A stretch of 32,573 nt of DNA from an uncultured bacterium (GTDB lineage: Bacteria; Patescibacteriota; Saccharimonadia; CAILAD01; BJGX01). Each line of letters opens with the position of its first letter. Position 1 is the stretch's first letter. Location of the stretch: positions 1 to 32,573 of the forward strand of contig CAILAD010000022.1 in assembly GCA_903832035.1 (NCBI GenBank), given 5' to 3'. Shown piece after piece: positions 26,924 through 32,573 of this stretch. The notes under the pieces are model-generated. The model was not told the DNA's origin. It searched no databases and was given only the letters and a program-made list of their open reading frames with translations. Made by a program: the position numbers and the translations under genes.

Positions 26924-28014
26924 ACTGTCTGACCAAAGTAATTGTCTAATGCTGGTTTTAAGGCAACAACGTGCGAACCGCCATAAACTACAAAGGGCTT
27001 TTTGCCTTGTTTGGTCGCGTCGGTAATAATATCAAACAAGTGGCGGTCTCGGAACTCGATATTCATTTTTGCTACTTCGTTTAGTCGGCTACCACCAGAT
27101 GGCCCCGTAGCCTCTACTAGCTGAGTACCGCTGGCCCCGGGTAGAGTCAACGCTCCATCCGCGCCAACTTCAAATTGGGGTAAACCCAGCTCCCGCAACA
27201 CCGGATTAAATTTCTCCATCGCAAATTTAGTTCCATCAGCTGCCATTTGGGCCAAAAGTGCGTCACGTAATTCTGGTTGTTGACTGATTTTGATTTTTTC
27301 TTCTTCGCTGTACTCACGAAAACCTGGAAGCCCGCAGCGAGCTAGCTGAGAATATATGTCGCCACCAGGGTCTATCGTTCGGCCAGGCTCCTTTACCAAG
27401 CTTGACCCAATACCTCGCAGGGTAGTAAACAGTGTCGCTTCCTCAATACTAACACCGCGACGCGTTAAGTCTTCAAGCTCTTCCTTTGGGGTAGGGTCTC
27501 CAGATGTGCGCTCTATTCCAGCGCCATCTGCTAAAAACATCGTTAAGCCACTGTCAGCGCGGTCCAAAATGGCGCGGGTTCGGTCTGTAAAGCTACCATC
27601 GCCACCCTCATAAACTACAAACCGTTCTTCCGGTGGGGTGGCATCGATATACTTATCAAACTCAACCTCGGTGTCGGTATGCGACTTAGCCTCGGGATTG
27701 TAATCATGTCCGCTAAGGACCTCGCCAGTCGCTTCGTTTAGCCTTACTTGGGCAATGATTGTAGCTTGCGGATAATGCTCGACTGCAATCTGGCCGGTGG
27801 CGGCACGCTCGGCATTGGCCTCCTCGTAAGCTTTATCGTAGCCTTTGTACTCCCGCCAAGCATCTTCTTCGCGGGGAGCTTCAGGGCTCTCGGTTTCTGT
27901 CTCGCTCGCATCAGTATTGCCAGTATTCACCTTGTCTTTTATCGCCAAGAGTTCTTCCCTAAGGGCTGCACCGGCCGACTGCTTATCACTTTCTTCATGT
28001 GGCTCTTTATCCAT
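26920..28014 (-). CDS. 364-aa protein with C-terminal TraB/GumN-like signature
   Basis: 'MNIEFRDRHLFDIITDATKQGKKPFVVYGGSHVVALKPALDNYFG' resembles the TraB/PrgY/GumN C-terminal GxxH segment; highly charged N-terminus; visibly GC-richer than neighbours. Family call tentative. Confidence 0.45.
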   Translation of the reverse strand: MDKEPHEESDKQSAGAALREELLAIKDKVNTGNTDASETETESPEAPREEDAWREYKGYDKAYEEANAERAATGQIAVEHYPQATIIAQVRLNEATGEVLSGHDYNPEAKSHTDTEVEFDKYIDATPPEERFVVYEGGDGSFTDRTRAILDRADSGLTMFLADGAGIERTSGDPTPKEELEDLTRRGVSIEEATLFTTLRGIGSSLVKEPGRTIDPGGDIYSQLARCGLPGFREYSEEEKIKISQQPELRDALLAQMAADGTKFAMEKFNPVLRELGLPQFEVGADGALTLPGASGTQLVEATGPSGGSRLNEVAKMNIEFRDRHLFDIITDATKQGKKPFVVYGGSHVVALKPALDNYFGQTV

Positions 28015-28225
28015 GGTCTTATAATACCAAAAAAGAGCCCTTCCAGGCTATTCCCTGTTCCTTGCTCGCTAAACAACTCAAGGCCAAGCAAACTGTCGTC
28101 GGTCGTCGTTGGCAGCCTTACCAATCACCCCACCTGTCTTGCTATTCGGTATTGGGATGACTTGCGTGCTCGCTACAGATACATCGACATCGTTGGTGCC
28201 CGAAGTCTCTAGACCATTCGTCCCG

Positions 28226-28316
28226 GCGATATATACATGAATAAGAACCGTAAATTATTAAACTGATCTAAGAAAAGTTTTTAGTTTAGCGAAAGGCTTA
28301 ATTTTTAAATACGTTA
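28226..28316. repeat. 91-bp direct repeat, copy 2 (ddl-like 3' fragment + intact rdgB 3' end)
   Basis: See copy 1 at 25302-25392; three substitutions (g/a, t/c, g/a). Confidence 0.97.
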
Positions 28317-28803
28317 TTTTGTCATCAGTCTCGTTAAGCTCAGCCCTCGTAACGGAATAGCCCTCGGGGATGAATATTTTATCCCAGCCATAACCACCCT
28401 CTCCTTTGGGGTGCTTTGCAATTACTCCACCCATCTGACCCTGAAAAAACTTCATATCAATTCCATTATAATATCCAAAGACACACTTAGCCGTGGCATT
28501 CCTACTTAAACCGTCTAAGGTACGGCAAATTGTCTCAAAGGGCACTTCCTCTACAAAAAATTTTATAAATGGACCAGGAAGGCGTCCCATAGCTTCGAAT
28601 TCTAATGCTACGTCTTCTACGATGACTGGGGATTTTACGACATCGTAAGCTTGGACGACCTTGTGTTTTACTATTTCCATAAGATCAAGTGATTGGATTT
28701 CGTCCAAATTGACTTTTTGATGTTGGACTTTAAAACCTAACTACTGAGCTAGGTAATCTGCCTTGCTTTGATTGCCAGTAATGAAAGTTATATCTTTATT
28801 CAT
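28258..28803 (-). CDS. rdgB: RdgB/HAM1-type XTP/dITP pyrophosphatase with in-frame TAG at codon 21 (28741-28743)
   Basis: MNKDITFITGNQSKADYLAQ*LGFKVQHQKVNLDEIQSLDLMEIVKHKVVQAYDVVKSPVIVEDVALEF...GGYGWDKIFIP; the TGNxxK motif lies upstream of the amber codon. Confidence 0.85.
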
Positions 28804-28810
28804 TATTTGC

Positions 28811-28820
28811 ATTATATAAT
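28811..28820. promoter_or_regulatory. Palindromic bidirectional -10 (ATTATATAAT) shared by divergent rdgB and Nudix gene
   Basis: + strand TATAAT 28815-28820, N6, ATG 28827; - strand TATAAT 28816-28811, N7, ATG 28803. Confidence 0.65.
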
Positions 28821-28826
28821 ATATCT

Positions 28827-29213
28827 ATGGCTAGATGTGCATTCGCAATCATAAAAAATAAAAGCAATAAACTACTTCTTGTTCAAATAGCTCCGCCCTT
28901 CAGGGAAGATCATAAATGGAACTTCCCAGGAGGAGTAATTGAAGACGGTGAAGCTCTTGAAATAGGGTTAGCCCGAGAAGTCGTAGAAGAAACAAATATT
29001 GTCTGCGAAATTACAGAAATGATCGATAAGTTTTATACTCAAGATCCAGAAAATAACATTCATATTTTTAAAGCAAACTACATCTCTGGTGAGATTAAAC
29101 CTCAATTGCATGAAATACTGCAAGCAAAATGGTTCTCAGTCAATGAAGCTCTAAAGCTGCCGATGGCGCATAACTCTCTACACTATCTAGAGGATATAGC
29201 CAATGGAGAATAA
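28827..29213 (+). CDS. Nudix hydrolase
   Basis: Nudix box 'GGVIEDGEALEIGLAREVVEETNI'. Confidence 0.93.
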   Translation: MARCAFAIIKNKSNKLLLVQIAPPFREDHKWNFPGGVIEDGEALEIGLAREVVEETNIVCEITEMIDKFYTQDPENNIHIFKANYISGEIKPQLHEILQAKWFSVNEALKLPMAHNSLHYLEDIANGE

Positions 29214-29245
29214 GTTTTTTTATTCCTCAGTCCTTACGCTCAAAT

Positions 29246-29761
29246 TCACAATTCCAATGCACTACTAGTAGATAAAATATATTCAAGAATAGGTTTGAAA
29301 TTTTCGTAGTTATGGTGCACTTCGCCAACATCATGAGGTTTAACAAATGACCTTTCCGAAACCTCATGCTCTTGTTTGAAATCGTGAACTTTTATTACAT
29401 CGGCTAAATAGAGCAATTGGTAAGCTATTGGGGGATACTTTTTATTAGCATCGATGTCTCTAATTTTTTTTATTTTCCAGTACCCTATTAATTGTAAATT
29501 ATTAATCTCAACTTCGGCTTCCTCCAGGCACTCTCTTATTAAACAGACTTCTGGCGTTTCACCCGGCTCAAGATGACCCCCAGGCAAACCCCATCCTCTG
29601 GCAGGCTTTGTTAAGAGAAGATTATTATTTTTGTCAAAAACTGCGCCCATGACAGAAGTTATTGGCTGAACGCTTGGAGTTATTACTTTTGATACGTAAA
29701 ACTTAACCTCTGTAGATTTATCTTCTCCCCAGAATATTTTTTTGAAATAATATTTTTTCAT
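29246..29761 (-). CDS. Nudix hydrolase
   Basis: Nudix box 'GGHLEPGETPEVCLIRECLEEAEV'. Confidence 0.93.
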   Translation of the reverse strand: MKKYYFKKIFWGEDKSTEVKFYVSKVITPSVQPITSVMGAVFDKNNNLLLTKPARGWGLPGGHLEPGETPEVCLIRECLEEAEVEINNLQLIGYWKIKKIRDIDANKKYPPIAYQLLYLADVIKVHDFKQEHEVSERSFVKPHDVGEVHHNYENFKPILEYILSTSSALEL

Positions 29762-29887
29762 ACTATCAATTATATACCAATTTCAAATGTGGTAGTTTAT
29801 GTATTTCTTAGTTCTGTCACTATTTATGTTGTTATATTTTAAATTGGAGTATACAATAACGTTAATTTAAAAAAAGGGGTGATATAA

Positions 29888-31063
29888 ATGAAAAGTAATA
29901 AATTTATTGTGGCGTTAGCATTGCTGTTAGTTGTGGTGCTTATAGGTATTGGTTTACTTACATGGCATAACCGTTCGAGAGGTTTAGATACCTCAAAGCC
30001 GATTAGGATTGGGCTAGAGGCACCCCTTAGCGGATCTCAGAGCAATGTAGGCAAGGGTATGCTTAATGGTGCAATATTAGCTGCAAACGATCTAAACTCT
30101 TCAAAGGGTATACTTGGTAGAAAAGTGATAATTGTACCAATAGATGACGCAGCAGACCCTGAAACTGGCGTTAAGGCAGCAAAAACAGCAATTGCTTCTG
30201 GTCTAGACGCAGTAGTTGGACCATACAATTCTGGGGTTGGTGCTAAGACTCTACCACTTTATATTGCGGCAGGAATTTTACCTATGAGATTTACTTCATC
30301 AGACTCAACTAGTGGCCTAGGATACACTTTACAGCCTATGACATCACAAATTGCTCCAGTTGCTACAAATGCAGTTTCTAAATGGGTTAAAGCTAAATCT
30401 GTCTCAATAATATACGACTCAACAACAACATATACTGTAAATGCTGCCCAGACTATGAAGACTGACTTCAGTAACGCCGGGATAACTATTAATGACTACC
30501 AGGGCATAACCCCAGGAGCAGATAACTATTCTTCAAATGTAACCCAATCTAAATCTAGCAATCCAAGTCTCATATATATAGTTACCTATTATCCAGAAGC
30601 TGGTCTAATAGCTAAAGAAATAAAGCAATCAGGAACAAATTCTATGTGTCTAGCAGACTTTGGTGCGTATGATGATGCATATGTTACAGCTGCCGGTATT
30701 CAAGCTGCCCAGAACTGTCCTGTGGTGGGGGTTCCAGCACCTTCAGATTTTCCAGGATCCTCAGAATATATGTCTAGATATTCAAAAACTTTTGGGGTAG
30801 CGCCTGGTACGTGGTCACCATATGCATATGACTCTGTAAATGCTTTGGCAAAGGCCTCTTCCGTGGCCGGAAACCTCAAATTGAATAGTTTATCAACCGC
30901 TCTTAATGGCTTAAAGGACTTCAAGGGGTGGACTGGCTCTATAAGCTTCGATACCAAAACGGGAAATAGGCTTCCGGCTCCAGTTGTAATAGTGGCTACA
31001 GACAGCAAGGGTGAACTACACACTGATACCGATTGGATCAATAGCATTAAATTCACTTATTAG
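29888..31063 (+). CDS. Branched-chain amino-acid-type periplasmic-binding protein (LivJ-like, Peripla_BP_6)
   Basis: TM/signal anchor then 'IRIGLEAPLSGSQSNVGKGMLNGAILAANDLNSSKGILGRKVIIVPIDDAADPETGVKAAK'; SD AAAAGGGGTG. Confidence 0.9.
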   Translation: MKSNKFIVALALLLVVVLIGIGLLTWHNRSRGLDTSKPIRIGLEAPLSGSQSNVGKGMLNGAILAANDLNSSKGILGRKVIIVPIDDAADPETGVKAAKTAIASGLDAVVGPYNSGVGAKTLPLYIAAGILPMRFTSSDSTSGLGYTLQPMTSQIAPVATNAVSKWVKAKSVSIIYDSTTTYTVNAAQTMKTDFSNAGITINDYQGITPGADNYSSNVTQSKSSNPSLIYIVTYYPEAGLIAKEIKQSGTNSMCLADFGAYDDAYVTAAGIQAAQNCPVVGVPAPSDFPGSSEYMSRYSKTFGVAPGTWSPYAYDSVNALAKASSVAGNLKLNSLSTALNGLKDFKGWTGSISFDTKTGNRLPAPVVIVATDSKGELHTDTDWINSIKFTY

Positions 31064-31320
31064 ATCTTAATAATATTAGTCTTTTAGTACTGCAAAGTGT
31101 TTCTAAATGCAAAAATGTAACATAATTATAAAATGTAAATTACTGGAAGTATTACCGTTCAGCAACATAAACAAACTCCAAAGGAAATAAATAACCCGGC
31201 GAGTGAAGCTGCGATAAATTAAAGGCACAATTAACAAGTAAGACGGCTTCATAAGGGGGCTCAACCTGCTACTATTCGTAAAAAATAAGCAGATAAATCG
31301 TAGAATAAATATCTAAACAA

Positions 31321-31348
31321 AAAGAGCCGAGTTAACGGTTCTTTTTTT
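31321..31348 (+). terminator. Rho-independent terminator
   Basis: AAAGAGCCG-AGTTAA-CGGTTCTTTTTTT, 9-bp stem with one G-U. Confidence 0.75.
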
Positions 31349-31462
31349 AATATTTCTACCTTTGTTGACGCAAAAGCAGAATTAGGGACTTAGGTCTGAA
31401 GTTCTGCTGTATCATCTGGCTGGCCTTGGTGTTTGAAGTTAGAAAGTATTATATAAGCAATG

Positions 31463-31942
31463 TTACTTTATATAATCTCTTAAATCGTCTGCAACTTTTT
31501 CAATACCTTGGTTTCCGTTTATAGAGTAGTTTGCAATTCCTTTTGATTTGAGCTCCTTGAAGTTGTCTAGTTGGCCATTAAACCAAGGCGAAACATCATC
31601 ATATTTTTCATCAGCCATTCTTTTTTCGTTTCTTTCGCTCAGAATATTTAATGGCACTTCTAAGATTACTATTTTGAATCCTTTTTGCTTTGCTTTTATT
31701 AGTAAGTCGTCAGGAATATAACTAGCAAAGTAGATAACACTTTCTCTAGAAATTATTTCATTTGTAGTTTGCGGCACCAATACTTTATTTTTAAGATCAT
31801 TATTTGGCCATACATTATTATTGGCCTTCATGACTTCTTCGTCTGTTTCAGCTATGTGTAAGTCTGTGTGTTCTCGCAAATATCGCATCAGTGATGATTT
31901 GCCACCACAAGAGGGTGCTAGAACGATTATTCTATAATTCAT
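31463..31942 (-). CDS. Small P-loop NTPase / kinase-like protein
   Basis: 'IIVLAPSCGGKSSLMRYL' Walker A; AK/shikimate-kinase-like size. Confidence 0.65.
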   Translation of the reverse strand: MNYRIIVLAPSCGGKSSLMRYLREHTDLHIAETDEEVMKANNNVWPNNDLKNKVLVPQTTNEIISRESVIYFASYIPDDLLIKAKQKGFKIVILEVPLNILSERNEKRMADEKYDDVSPWFNGQLDNFKELKSKGIANYSINGNQGIEKVADDLRDYIK

Positions 31943-31958
31943 GCAGCTATAATATCAT

Positions 31959-31979
31959 AAAAGACCCATCGGGTCTTTT
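31959..31979 (-). terminator. Terminator after the Fic gene (near-symmetric stem)
   Basis: AAAAGACCC-ATC-GGGTCTTTT, 9-bp perfect stem, 3-nt loop. Confidence 0.75.
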
Positions 31980-32033
31980 AATCATAAGTACATTGACTGA
32001 AGAGATGGTACCTAGTCAAACACTAAGCACTAT

Positions 32034-32573
32034 CTATAAACCAAGTAATTCTTGAGCAGATATAATCGAAGAAGCTATAAAATACTGTAATGGAATAATG
32101 TTATCATCCATCTGTGCTGCCTCTAAATATTTATAGTACGCATACTTCTTTTCTTTTAAAATTATAGGAGGAACTAAGTTTGATTGAAGAGCCATAATAA
32201 GTAATATAAGTCTTCCCGTTCTGCCATTGCCATCACTAAAGGGGTGAATTTTTTCGAATTTTGAATGAAAGTTTGTCATATTAACTATAGTGTCTAGCTT
32301 TTTATTTTTAACATCTAGTACTAGATCATCCATTAAGTCTGGTATCTTCAAATAATTAGCAACTGTTGTTCTTGACCCTTGAATTCTTACGGTATGGTTT
32401 CTATATACACCTGCATCGCTAACTATGCCATTCATAAGTCTCAAATGAATAGATTTTATTATCTCAATATCTAATTCAAATTTATTATTTGTTAATTGAT
32501 CAATGATCCATAGAAGCACAGATTGATGGTTTTTTGCCTCAAGTTGTTCAATTGCGGTTCTATTTGATAGCAC
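32034..32573 (-). CDS. Fic/DOC family protein (N-terminus beyond right window edge)
   Basis: Fic motif 'HPFSDGNGRTGR' preceded by 'HSKFEKI'. Confidence 0.93.
   Translation of the reverse strand: MLSNRTAIEQLEAKNHQSVLLWIIDQLTNNKFELDIEIIKSIHLRLMNGIVSDAGVYRNHTVRIQGSRTTVANYLKIPDLMDDLVLDVKNKKLDTIVNMTNFHSKFEKIHPFSDGNGRTGRLILLIMALQSNLVPPIILKEKKYAYYKYLEAAQMDDNIIPLQYFIASSIISAQELLGL

Noticed and set aside
26920-28014. Confident assignment of the 364-aa protein as a TraB/GumN protease
   Set aside because: Only the C-terminal GxxH-like segment is suggestive; needs an HMM or structural comparison.
27748-28212. 154-aa plus-strand ORF spanning the cargo promoter
   Set aside because: Mostly antisense to the 364-aa gene; only its last ~60 codons might be a gene remnant (reported separately).
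25302-28316. Insertion as a transposon or tyrosine-integrase element
   Set aside because: No transposase/integrase ORF, no terminal inverted repeats seen, and the duplicated flank is 91 bp; kept as an insertion of unknown mechanism.
1-32573. CRISPR arrays, rRNA, tRNA
   Set aside because: No regularly spaced repeats and no recognisable tRNA/rRNA segments seen by eye; a tRNAscan/Infernal run would be needed to exclude small RNAs.

Overview
The 32.6 kb window is AT-rich and gene-dense. It looks like a Candidatus Saccharibacteria (TM7)/Patescibacteria chromosome, a lineage call inferred from gene content and reduced gene order only. The left part is a compact minus-strand dcw cluster, mraZ-rsmH-ftsL-ftsI-mraY-ftsW-murG-ftsQ, with no mur ligases and no ftsA/ftsZ visible. 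Its promoter overlaps MraZ-box-like repeats, and it hides two unannotated small ORFs. Next come a VIT/CCC1-like protein, glyS-recO, a CheY-like regulator with a degenerate histidine-kinase-like partner, an oxidative-stress block (2-Cys Prx, Fe/Mn SOD, Bcp), an exonuclease, a DEAD-box helicase, a DrrAB-type ABC exporter, a SOUL protein, a class II CPD photolyase preceded by a 29-aa membrane micro-ORF, YaaA, an N-formylglutamate amidohydrolase-like protein, an RRM protein and a Ddl-like ATP-grasp. The most unusual region is 25302-28316. A ~2.9 kb segment is bounded by a 91-bp direct repeat (3 mismatches) that duplicates the convergent ddl-like/rdgB junction. It carries a frameshifted HAD pseudogene and a tightly overlapping three-gene operon: a TraB/GumN-like 364-aa protein, an acidic 57-aa protein and an APH-like kinase. 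The adjacent rdgB gene has an in-frame amber codon within its N-terminus. Across the window, many transcription-unit heads show a -10 box exactly 6-7 nt before the ATG, which predicts leaderless mRNAs. No CRISPR array, transposase, integrase, rRNA or tRNA was recognised. All calls come from reading the sequence; no database search was run.
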